Below are positions 1 to 7,465 of a stretch of 10,177 nucleotides of DNA, in pieces. The notes under the pieces are model-generated. The model was given only the letters and a program-made list of their open reading frames with translations, was not told the origin of the DNA and made no database searches. Both the position numbers and the translations under genes were made by a program. Source of the stretch: Beroe ovata (lineage: Eukaryota; Ctenophora; Nuda; Beroida; Beroidae); NCBI GenBank assembly GCA_946803715.1, contig CAMPET010000041.1, positions 111,287 to 121,463 of the forward strand. Reading direction: 5' to 3'. How positions within the stretch are numbered: the first letter of the stretch is position 1; every line of letters starts with the position of its first letter.

Positions 1-24
1 CACACACACACACACACACACACA
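1..24. repeat. (CA)12 microsatellite at the left edge
   Basis: Pure CA dinucleotide tract that occupies the first 24 bases and is cut by the window edge, so its true length is unknown. The right edge also ends in CA on the same strand, which suggests that assembly stopped inside microsatellites at both ends. Confidence 0.97.
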
Positions 25-148
25 GAGTGGTATGATTATAAAGTAGCTGAGATCGATCTCAACTACTGTTTACTTACAGCTCATGTTTGTTCTGTGACAT
101 TTTTTATCAGACTGTTGTCAGTTGTGTTGTCAGTATTGTGTTGTCTGC

Positions 149-178
149 ATTGGAATCGGCGGCCGGCCATTCTATATT
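149..178 (+). promoter_or_regulatory. Weak CCAAT/GC/AT-rich patch
   Basis: An ATTGG (inverted CCAAT) at 149-153 is followed by the 8-base palindrome GGCCGGCC at 161-168 and an AT-rich CTATATT near 171-178. The order resembles a small core promoter. Single CCAAT and TATA-like words are common by chance in 10 kb, so this is only a suggestive grouping. Confidence 0.15.
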
Positions 179-258
179 CGACAATTCATGCATACATTAT
201 CCTAACAAAATATGGTGCCTTCTCTCAAGCATATGACAAATGACAATGACATCACTGT

Positions 259-318
259 CCTATGATAAACCTTAGCGCGGTCATGACAATGAAAATGATG
301 TAATGGTTACGTCATAGG
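259..318. repeat. Imperfect inverted repeat with a central GTCATGAC palindrome
   Basis: The left arm CCTATGA (259-265) pairs with TCATAGG (312-318). After an internal loop, AACC (268-271) pairs with GGTT (305-308). The 8-base palindrome GTCATGAC (280-287) lies inside the loop, and an ACGTCA CRE-like half site lies on the right arm (309-314). No function can be assigned. Confidence 0.4.
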
Positions 319-354
319 CAGTATGCTCGTGTGTCATCGCACCGCTGCTGCACA

Positions 355-487
355 CGTTTGTGTTTGTCTGTGTGTGTATCTGTGTGTGTTTGTCTGAGTG
401 TTTGTCTGTGTGTGTCCGTACTCTGTGTGTTACTCTGTGTGTTACTCTGTGTGTTACTCTGTGTGTTACTCTGTGTGTCTGTGTGTC
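355..487. repeat. GT-rich tract containing a 12-bp minisatellite
   Basis: The tract is imperfect GT with interspersed TCTG. It contains five head-to-tail copies of the 12-base unit TACTCTGTGTGT at 419-478, essentially identical to one another. Read on the minus strand it gives a Thr-His-Arg-Val tetrapeptide array, which is an artefact of a 12-base unit in an open frame rather than evidence of a protein. Confidence 0.95.
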
Positions 488-689
488 AGTCAATGTGATT
501 TTATGGACTTGCGGCGAAGGGCTCCAATAGTCTCAATTTTATTGATGACTTTTGACCATAATTGAATTATCGCCAGGGAGAGGAGGGGGAGTGGAGAAAA
601 ATAACAACCAAGAGGTGCCTCAAATTTTCCAGAATTGTGGGTTAGCGTGTGTTTACCTTGGAATCATAGTTGCTTGGTCTGGAGCCAGC

Positions 690-908
690 CGTGCTCCTAT
701 TGGTCCAAATAACGGGAATTCTGCCCCCGGATTGGTGGATAGAAGGACACATATTCCCCGAGTCACGACACGAATCACCTGGGTATGTACGATCATTGAG
801 CGAATTAGGATTCCCCTCACCGCTCATTGGTCAGCCGCAAATCACGTGATATTGACAAGCGCTGCTATTGGCTGGACGGGGTTTGTTTGCACTTCATATT
901 TACATAAG
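690..908 (+). promoter_or_regulatory. CCAAT-cluster promoter-like region with E-box and TATA-like element
   Basis: Four inverted CCAAT boxes (ATTGG) occur at 699-703, 731-735, 826-830 and 867-871. The third, read on the minus strand as CTGACCAATGAG, and the fourth (AGCCAATAG) resemble good NF-Y sites. A 10-base palindrome ATCACGTGAT (841-850) contains the E-box CACGTG, the type of site bound by USF/MITF-family bHLH-zip proteins. A TATA-like TATTTACATAAG lies at 897-908, 30 bases after the last CCAAT box. GC content is near one half and CpG is not depleted. About one third of a CCAAT word per 170 bases would be expected by chance, so four is a clear excess. Rightward transcription starting near 925 is inferred. 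No gene body is recognised downstream, so the region could also be an enhancer or a bidirectional element. Confidence 0.5.
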
Positions 909-919
909 CTGGTGAATAT

Positions 920-947
920 GAGAGAGGGAGAGAGAAGAGGAAGAAGA
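920..947 (+). other. 28-base homopurine GA run at the predicted start site
   Basis: An uninterrupted G/A stretch, partly GAGA-type, begins about 23 bases after the TATA-like element, where a transcript driven by that element would start. GA-rich runs near start sites are known as GAGA-factor sites and as triplex-forming sequences; which applies here, if either, is unknown. It stands out because the dinucleotide tracts of this class further right are all CT on the plus strand. Confidence 0.7.
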
Positions 948-1113
948 CTATACGTGCAGTGCTGGTTTATCATGCACCAAACATACTCCTGGATTGTGTG
1001 TGTGTGTATGTGCGGGGAACTTGTCTCACTTTATGTTTGTGTTTCCATGATCGCGATCGTGTGTGGTAGCTCGCGGTTCTCGACCTCTTTTCCACTGCTG
1101 CAGACCCACACGT

Positions 1114-1225
1114 CACACACACACACACACACACACACNACACACACACAGACAGCCACACACACAGTCACACACACAGCCACACACACACACTCACACA
1201 CACACACACACACACACAAACACAA
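1114..1225. repeat. Compound CA microsatellite with a single N
   Basis: A pure CA run (1114-1138) leads into an ambiguous base at 1139, followed by imperfect CA blocks separated by GACAGC, GTC, GC and CTC interruptions. The tract keeps one plus-strand frame open from about 552 to 1253, producing a His-Thr-rich artefact. The N suggests the consensus was unresolved in the repeat. Confidence 0.95.
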
Positions 1226-2701
1226 CCTCATGTCCATGAAGTCCTGTGCGTGATTCCACAACTTCACGTCCCTGTGTGAGAGAGAGTGTGAAAAGACACG
1301 CATTGTAGTCCGTCGATAGCTTGTTTTGTCTGATGACTGTCTCTTTCCTGCACTTCGTATCTTGTCGCACATGTGGCGAACCATAGTTTCAATTCCGTGA
1401 CGAATATTCTCAATTGTTTAGTAATGTACTACGCTCTTTTCAATTCCCTGGTCTTGAAGTTGATGATATCTATGCATTCAGGCCATGATTACCGTACCTT
1501 GTGTGGACTGATAGGTAAAGTCCATAGGAACAAATGCTGAACAAGTTGAGTCCCTACACATTTCTCTAGTTGCATTGATTAGTTCTCGTTGCCATGGGTA
1601 CGTGTTATTATTGAGCATGTCTCATAAAATATGCCCCGGACAGCCAGACGCGCGCAATTACACAATGCACTCCTCACTTCCAACGATAATGGACGGAATT
1701 TGTCTGGTGGCACATTGCCAACTTATTGAATCTTGGGTGAATATAACAGCGTGAAATATTCCAGTTTTTTTCACGGAAAGATAAACAAAATGCACTCTGA
1801 TATAATTCCAGTTCGGTCACCCAACCCATCATAAGATGTTGAATATGAGATGCACTTCAATCAACCGTGGTGGTTTATTGAGTTTCCTGAAATCCTCGAA
1901 ACAAATTCTATTTGGAAAGTGGAAACCCACCCTGTGAGGAGCTAATTCGATTGCAAGGTGCGGTGTGAGCCGGAATTAGTTTACCAAGACTCAAAATTGA
2001 GTTACATACCTGATTTACTATGAAAAAGCGAGGGAGAGAGTGAATCTAAAACTCGGTGATTTTTTATGAACTCATTACTTTTTTCCCGTAGAAAGGAAAC
2101 ATTCTCCTTTGATTTCCTAACTTTTGATACCGCACTGAGGTTCGTCATTTGTCGTAGTTTGTCATTTTTGGAAGGAGGGTATTCCAATCGCCGATTACCT
2201 CACCTCTCAGCCCTTCTAGTGTGATTTGACATCATAACCGCACAGAGGCAAATAAACATACAGCTGCAGTCCACTGCCACATTCTGATGGAAATTTGTGC
2301 ACACGAATAAGAAATGCGCGGGAAAAGAGCTATAGAGTGGACCGCGCATGCAAGCATAACATAATCAGCATGTGTAAAGGATGGAGAATGAAATATGCAA
2401 AATGTCACCCCCTTGTTTATTTTGACCGTGTCTAGCAGTGCTATCCATTATCTATAGACTCCTGCACTGGTCCTTGCAGCAGCGGTGAGACCGTTATGTC
2501 GGTCAAATAATATGTCACCCTAATATTTCCATCGGGAGAACTAAAATTACCAATACGCTGCTTCTGGTACAAGTAGTAGTATGCATAGGCTCTAATTTTC
2601 ATTAATCTTCGGAGCGGGCGTTTTGATGGAAATATGCTGCAAATAATGATATGTGAAAGATTTCGAAGGATTGCAGCGTGTGGATAATCAATACATGAGT
2701 T
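1226..2701. other. Unique non-coding stretch, no gene recognised
   Basis: About 1.5 kb free of microsatellites. It holds an E2F-like word GCGGGAAA at 2318-2325, an AATAAA at 2251-2256 on the plus strand, a TTTATT at 1874-1879 (AATAAA on the minus strand), and a weak minus-strand exon candidate at 2010-2187. No long open frame, RNA gene or mobile element is visible. Confidence 0.6.
2010..2187 (-). other. Possible minus-strand exon ending in a good donor
   Basis: On the minus strand an open frame of roughly 59 codons runs to a CAG|GTATGT donor match at plus position 2010/2009. The translation is Lys/Ser/Asn-rich and hydrophilic, with an internal Met about 15 codons in. It has no good acceptor upstream, because the sequence before it is purine-rich, and its Kozak context is poor. 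I recognise no domain. A chance open frame is the more likely explanation. Confidence 0.12.
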
Positions 2702-2793
2702 TGTGTGTGTGTGTGTGTGTGTGTCTACTGTCTGTGTGTGTGTGTGTGTGTGTGTGGGTGTGAATGNTGTGTGTGTGTGTGTGTGTGTGTGTG
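2702..2793. repeat. Compound GT microsatellite with a single N
   Basis: Three GT runs are separated by CTACTGTCT and by GGGTGTGAATG followed by an N at 2767. It is the longest GT tract in the window. The N probably marks an unresolved repeat length. Confidence 0.97.
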
Positions 2794-2897
2794 CATGTTC
2801 TGACCATTGGCGTCAAGAGACCTCGTACTTAAGAGTATGTATCTGAGGAACATGCGATTCTCATGTATCGAGGAAGATTGCCAGCAGTTCCATTCCA

Positions 2898-3298
2898 TCA
2901 AGTATCTGACAATTTAATTTCATAGCATAAGAGGATGTGTCTTATCCTGTGTTTCATCTTGGAGCATCTTCCTTCGTGTATTTCGATCGTGGTGATTTGA
3001 ACTGCGGAATCGTGATTGAGAGCTCCATATTCACGTTGATTCAAACCCCATACACGGTCAGTGATCAGAGTGTACATTTGTTGTGCGGAAAATTCTCCAG
3101 GTGGCAGGTATAGACTGTCCTGCTCCACGGATATATGCTGATGATCGCGTTGTGTTGATGATTAAACCGTGGCTGCCGTTTTGGATGATTCCCGCCAGCT
3201 GCGATATTCCTCTGATTTGCACGTTCATTTGACACTTTCCATATACCGTCTGGTTGAAAGCTACAATCATGACTCCGAAAATCTCTAACGGAAGTCAA
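2898..3298 (-). other. Overlapping minus-strand open frames, possible exon or decayed coding relic
   Basis: Three minus-strand frames overlap here with no repeat content and balanced base composition, unlike the flanks. One frame (3270 to 3058) runs 70 codons from a true ATG. Another (3128 to 2898) runs 76 codons but begins at GTG, and a TAA lies about 14 codons upstream of that start. The translations have mixed, protein-like composition, for example the short piece LYLPPGEFSAQQMYTLITDR in the second frame. A frame change between them near 3058-3128 would be compatible with a frameshifted relic or with chance. I recognise no family and no clear splice sites. Confidence 0.15.
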
Positions 3299-3362
3299 TT
3301 ACTACCGATCTATGAGACGCCACGCAAGCACTGATCGCTATGGCGACATCCAGTCTACAATC

Positions 3363-3443
3363 GCACGTGCTTCATCTGTTGAACACCTGCCTGTGGATGC
3401 GCGCTCCAATCAGATAGCTAGTCCAGGCAGGTGTGATGCGCGC
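3363..3443. promoter_or_regulatory. Inverted repeat with paired E-boxes and a CCAAT box in the loop
   Basis: The arm ACACCTGCCTG (3383-3393) is a perfect reverse complement of CAGGCAGGTGT (3424-3434). Each arm carries an E-box, CACCTG or CAGGTG, of the Snail/ZEB/E-protein type. The loop holds a forward CCAAT box in the favourable context CCAATCAG (3406-3413). GATGCGCGC occurs twice as a direct repeat (3396-3404 and 3435-3443). A further palindromic E-box, GCACGTGC, lies at 3363-3370. TATTTATA follows at 3543-3550. A regulatory element is a reasonable inference; target and direction are unknown. Confidence 0.35.
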
Positions 3444-3623
3444 GTAGCGTTATACGAACCTCGGCCGTGAGAAATCTAATGTCGCTCTTGATTGTAGCTT
3501 ATTGTGACAAGCATTGTTTCCCTACATTCTACCTTGTGATAGTATTTATAGCCGAAATTGCTCTTCATATCTCAGATTCGCTCTGCAGTGATCAGTTACT
3601 GGTTTTGCCGCAGTAACAGCCAC

Positions 3624-3646
3624 TTTCTGAATCACGCATTCAGAGA
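3624..3646. repeat. Small hairpin
   Basis: CTGAAT (3627-3632) pairs with ATTCAG (3638-3643) around the 5-base loop CACGC. Flanking T-A and T-G pairs extend the stem to about nine pairs. This is within what chance produces. Confidence 0.3.
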
Positions 3647-3931
3647 TACTCGAATCGTAGCGGCTAATTGACAGATGTTCATGAAATTAATGTTATCCGA
3701 TGGCAGATGATCCCATACTCATTTCAATGATGTCTGACGTTGGATTTGGAGGACCTGAAACGTACTCTTGCGGGGACCGCGAAGCTTCTGAATACTTGAC
3801 GTAATGTTCTTGTCGCATATATTAAGTTTCATATTCGCCGTTGACTGAAGTGGCCTTTGTCTAGAAGGGACAAAAGGTATTTAAGACAGAATTTCCCGTA
3901 TTATGCGTATTGCGTATACATTTTACAATTT

Positions 3932-3980
3932 ACACACACAAACACACACACACACACAGTACCACACACACACATACACA
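3932..3980. repeat. Imperfect CA microsatellite
   Basis: CA runs are interrupted by AAC, GTAC and TAC. The tract removes stops from both overlapping plus frames and the antisense frame, which explains the Thr-His-rich open frames here. Confidence 0.95.
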
Positions 3981-4256
3981 TCCACAGAATGTGTACATTC
4001 CAAGTGTCTGTTTGTGTTATTTGGTTTCTTGTCACGTGTATACTGTATACATTCCAATGTTCACTGGCCACTGTGTGTGAGTGTGAGCAGAGTGAGTGTG
4101 TCTTGTACTCTCTTTCTCCTTCTTTTCCACTTGATGATTTGGCCCTGTTTTTCTTAACATCCGTCCGTCTATTCAAGTTTGTTATTATAAAACTGAAAGT
4201 GAACTTGATTAGTTCTGGAATTTCCTGTTACTGACCTGGGATAAGACTCATGACTG

Positions 4257-4271
4257 CTAACTGCTTTTCAG
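4257..4271 (+). other. Splice-acceptor-like site with branch-like motif
   Basis: TGCTAAC, a good branch-point match, runs directly into TGCTTTTCAG ending at 4271. The likely branch A is only about 11 bases from the AG, which is closer than usual. The frame after it is open to 4740, but no domain is recognised and no donor partner was identified. Confidence 0.2.
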
Positions 4272-4568
4272 GAGGGACTTGACCCAATCAGTGATGTTTA
4301 TCCGATCATATCTTACCAATGACCCAATAATCACCCTGTCACATATCCCCACTTTTTCCGTGTTTATGTTAGAGATCGATGATCATGTTTCTCTGACAAT
4401 GCGCGCCGCGCGCGTCTGCTCTTTCCCACGGTCGTTGTTGTTGTTACTGTATATATATGGCATACGCCATGGGAATTTTCCATTCTCACATATTCAATGT
4501 CTCTTTTCCTTGATTTCACATCATTCTTGTTGTTTCATAACATTTCGGTTTTTCTGCTGCTCTCACCT

Positions 4569-4585
4569 TCTCTCTCTCTCTCTCT
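4569..4585. repeat. CT microsatellite
   Basis: A (TC)n run of about eight units in a pyrimidine-rich context. Confidence 0.85.
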
Positions 4586-4963
4586 TTACCCGACTTCAAT
4601 ATTATGTTCTGTTTTTGATCCCTGTGATCGTATCTATGATTTTTGATTGTCTTTCGTTATCCCGTCTACCCTTCCCGAAAGTTCTACTTATAACCATTCC
4701 CGACTTTTCCAGCCTGCATCTGTATCCCCTATCCTTATGATAGTTCACAGCACAGACACGACCCAACACATAACAGCTCCGCGGTTAACCAAAATACACC
4801 GAAATTTCCAGTTATGCAAGGGACGTCCCCCCTAACCCTCCCTCCACACATATACTGTGTCGTTTATCTCCTGTAATTTTTACCCTCTATCGCGGTGCAG
4901 TTAGCGCATACCACCCCCTTATCAATGTTCACCAAATTAGGTTACTGTATTGATATGTTCATG

Positions 4964-4978
4964 CACACACACACACAC
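4964..4978. repeat. Short CA microsatellite
   Basis: Pure CA run of about 7.5 units. It is followed at once by GTGG, which creates a CACGTG at 4976-4981. Confidence 0.9.
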
Positions 4979-5005
4979 GTGGTAACCGTCACTTATTAGT
5001 AAACT

Positions 5006-5015
5006 GTCACGTGAC
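5006..5015. promoter_or_regulatory. GTCACGTGAC palindrome (CLEAR/E-box type)
   Basis: This 10-base perfect palindrome is identical to the CLEAR element core bound by TFEB/MITF-family bHLH-zip factors in animals. A second CACGTG lies 32 bases upstream at 4976-4981. No TATA or CCAAT partner is close by, so function is uncertain. Confidence 0.3.
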
Positions 5016-5825
5016 TGCTGAAAAATCAGGCGAATAAACACCATCACCGGTCCTGATTGATCCGTGGTTCAAATTTGGGGAATTTTCACGGATTCACAAC
5101 TTTGAGTTCAGCTTCTGTTTCGGTCATCCACGTCTCATATAACTGTCTCTGCGGGCCTACACGAGGGAATCTCATAAGAGCGGTTTGCGCAGGCACACTT
5201 TCACTTCCTCACTTTTCAAGACAGCTGAAACTCAAACCAATCTCAAGTTAACCCCGGGCATATCTTGGAGGTTTCTCTTAATTCGTCTGATAGACTCCAC
5301 GATTTATCGGTTGGTTCTCCAATGTTCCATCTCGGATTGTATTACCCTATGTCTCGACAGATCCGGTGTTCTATTATTGATCTCGTGTTTATATTGGGTT
5401 CATACCTGCTTTTATTTGTCGTGTCCCAGATTGACTAACGCATTATACGTGCGTTTTATTTTCTAACGATTCATACGTTCCACTATTTCCATTTCCTGTC
5501 ATATACATGACCACACTACTATAATCAAAAGCTGATATAAGAGAGTATAGTGTTTTTTATGTGACACACGATAATTACATGGAAAAGCGTCCTCCATAGT
5601 AAAACTACGTGCTGAAATATCCTGATGACACAGAATTTGTATACCTTTTATCTTTTATACTTTTCTTTCGGGGAAAAAAGTTTAAATCGCAAAATCACAT
5701 CCTCTCGAAAAGATTTTTCCTTCACGCGTCTCTGTGAGCCTTTACCATCGTCACCATCAGAAATGTGTTTTTGCATGTCTTGAAAGTACAAACTTGCATT
5801 TGACATGTTCAATTGGTACCTGAAA

Positions 5826-5840
5826 ACACACACACACACA
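5826..5840. repeat. Short CA microsatellite
   Basis: Pure CA run of 7.5 units. It carries no N and no other structure. Confidence 0.9.
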
Positions 5841-6436
5841 AGCACAGATGTCCACCCTTTTTTTCAAGATAAGATACGGGTGTTTTCCCTAATAACACGT
5901 CATATGTGATGTTATGTCAGATTTGTACGATTTCCCGATGTCAGTGTCAAACACAGATAGTATCACTTCACATATCACTATCACACTATTTGGGCCCTCG
6001 ACTATAAAAACTTAAGATTCTCACAGAAACGGCGAAACCTTACGGGCCAGAGATTTTTCCCGTTAAATTGGTTAACGAGTTAATTGCCGCGATTCTTTAT
6101 CCCTTTCATGGATATTTCCCATGATTATTTCCCATTCCGCTATTAGTTTCAGTAGTGGTTATTCTTCGGTATAAGCCTACACCGAACAATCTATATTACA
6201 CTTTCGCCAGATTGATTTCCTTGATATGCACACGCCGGTATCATCTTTGCTCAAATACACGCCCTTATCAGCTTTCTGATGTCTTATCGGTCGTAATCTC
6301 TCTCTCTCTGCTACTCAAGCACCACATATTCGAGCCGATAGCATGATTTTGTATTTCGAGTTATGTATATTGTTGCTGTACTCATCATGCATAAGTACAT
6401 GTATATGAGAAACATTGAAAAACTTTCCCACTGCCC
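5841..6436. other. Unique stretch with an isolated TATA box
   Basis: It holds a strong TATAAAAA at 6003-6010 shortly after the palindrome GGGCCC (5993-5998), an 8-base inverted repeat ATATGTGA/TCACATAT (5902-5909 and 5968-5975), and a short CT run at 6297-6309. TATA words are expected several times by chance in AT-rich DNA, and no CCAAT or GC box accompanies this one. No gene is seen. Confidence 0.45.
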
Positions 6437-6502
6437 TCTGTGTGTCTGTGTTTGTATCTGTGTGTGTTTGTGTCTGTGTGCCTATGGTTGTCTGTGTCAG
6501 TG
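6437..6502. repeat. Imperfect GT tract
   Basis: GT runs are interrupted by CTGTG, TTTGTATC and CCTATGG. The tract is degenerate and stop-poor, which explains the antisense Thr-rich open frame across it. Confidence 0.85.
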
Positions 6503-6607
6503 TATCATCTGCCACAAGTGAATCATGGGATCTCATGACATGTGTCCTCGCGTACTACCCCTACTCAATCGGCACTTTATCATCATATGTACACTCTGTA
6601 GTACACG

Positions 6608-6619
6608 ATATCGCGATAT
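6608..6619. other. 12-base perfect palindrome
   Basis: ATATCGCGATAT reads identically on both strands. It could be a dimeric protein site, or chance. Confidence 0.5.
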
Positions 6620-6687
6620 TTTCTGCGACTATGATGCATCATCATATATCATCTTAGTTGCTTTTCTCGACCGAAATAACCCTGTGT

Positions 6688-6763
6688 GATCACTGTTCGC
6701 ACTCGTGATACTATCTCTGGTCTCTCATTCCCGATCACTGATCACATTCGTGATACTATCTCT
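6688..6763. repeat. Two-copy direct repeat, 45-base period
   Basis: A 31-base block at 6688-6718 recurs at 6733-6763 with three mismatches. Both copies start GATCACTG and end CGTGATACTATCTCT. The 14 bases between the two copies are not clearly duplicated. Confidence 0.9.
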
Positions 6764-6964
6764 CAGAATCCCAAATTCTATCTATATCTCTCCCCGGCAG
6801 TGGGCAGCTGAGTATATTGATATTGTGATAATGCTTGAAAAGTACTGTAGCTTGAAGTGACTGTACTCTAAGTTTGTGCTTGACAATCACTAAGTTTCTT
6901 AACTATGTGTGTAATGAGTCTGCTTGTTCTTCGAAATATGTACTTAAATTCATATATTTATTTC

Positions 6965-6993
6965 TGTGTGTGTGTAATGTGTATGGTGTGTGT
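6965..6993. repeat. Short imperfect GT tract
   Basis: Two GT runs are separated by AATGTGTATG. Confidence 0.8.
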
Positions 6994-7176
6994 TTCTGAT
7001 TTTGCTAATAATTCAGCCGGCCCTTGTTGATGGCCTCGCATCGAACAATCTCTTTTCCTTGAAATCGTCGTGAATACCATTGATCCCACCACCCTTACCC
7101 AAACTTCGCCAATCAATATATTGATTATGTTGATATTGTATCAGGTGCACATTATTACAAGCTCCTCCTCCTCTCC

Positions 7177-7260
7177 TGTCTCTATGTGTGGTGTACTCAG
7201 GTGTATCCATTCTGTGTCTCTATGTGTGGTGTACTCAGGTGTATCCAAACTGTGTCTCAG
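7177..7260. repeat. 38-base tandem duplication, about 2.2 copies
   Basis: A 38-base unit starting TGTCTCTATGTGTGGTGTAC occurs at 7177-7214 and again at 7215-7252, differing only at two adjacent bases (TT versus AA). A partial third copy of eight bases follows. Such near-identity suggests a recent slippage or duplication event. Confidence 0.95.
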
Positions 7261-7392
7261 ACCGGGCAGATGTTCTCCCCAATATTATTGTGAACATAGG
7301 GCCGTAATATAACGGAGCTTAATATATACAGTGTAGGTATAAATTTGTACACTAGGATTTGCTTTTTCTCGAAACACATTTCATGCTTTTAG

Positions 7393-7465
7393 CGCGCGGC
7401 ATTGAATCATCCGTATTCTGCTGTGGATATGTCACATTCAGGTTTTTTATATGGTTGTTATGCAG
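7393..7465 (+). other. Candidate 73-nt internal exon
   Basis: The segment lies between an acceptor-like TGCTTTTAG (AG at 7391-7392) and a perfect donor match CAG|GTGAGT (exon end 7465, GT at 7466-7467). One frame is fully open across it (24 codons plus one base), with a TAG directly at the acceptor in the same frame. The encoded peptide is short and unrecognised. The putative intron would start in the GT minisatellite. Isolated consensus sites occur by chance, so this is a candidate only. Confidence 0.2.

Larger units (their letters stand above)
4081..5825. other. Pyrimidine-rich stretch with no supported gene
   Basis: Hand counting 4081-4740 gives about A 129, C 165, G 105, T 261, or 64.5% pyrimidine on the plus strand. 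A CT tract lies at 4569-4585, a GC-alternating block at 4401-4414, a TATATATA near 4450, an acceptor-like site at 4271 and a GTCACGTGAC palindrome at 5006-5015. AATAAA occurs at 5033-5038 within the loop of a 7-bp inverted repeat (5024-5030 and 5052-5058). The 153-codon open frame at 4279-4740 begins at TTG, is hydrophobic and is explained by the skew. Confidence 0.6.

Noticed and set aside
281-493. Thr-His-Arg-Val repeat protein on the minus strand
   Set aside because: It is a translation of a 12-base GT minisatellite; any unit length divisible by three gives such an array.
552-1253. 233-codon plus-strand open frame
   Set aside because: It begins at TTG, runs through the promoter-like block and a CA microsatellite with an N, and its last part is Thr-His repeat. 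No domain, codon pattern or splice context supports a protein.
3038-3050. GATTCAAACCC as a tRNA B box
   Set aside because: No matching A box or cloverleaf arms in the preceding 70 bases.
4279-4740. 153-codon hydrophobic plus-strand frame as a membrane protein
   Set aside because: Starts at TTG. Pyrimidine-rich DNA gives few stops and many Leu, Phe, Ser and Ile codons, so hydrophobicity is expected from composition.
5024-5058. Hairpin with AATAAA in its loop as a transcript end
   Set aside because: A 7-bp stem with a 21-base loop is common by chance, and no transcript leads into it.
5066-5076. GGTTCAAAT as a tRNA B box
   Set aside because: No A box or acceptor stem pairing is found upstream at tRNA spacing.
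6003-6010. TATAAAAA as a promoter
   Set aside because: A strong TATA word but isolated: no CCAAT or GC box at normal distance. About a dozen TATAAA-like words are expected by chance in this composition.
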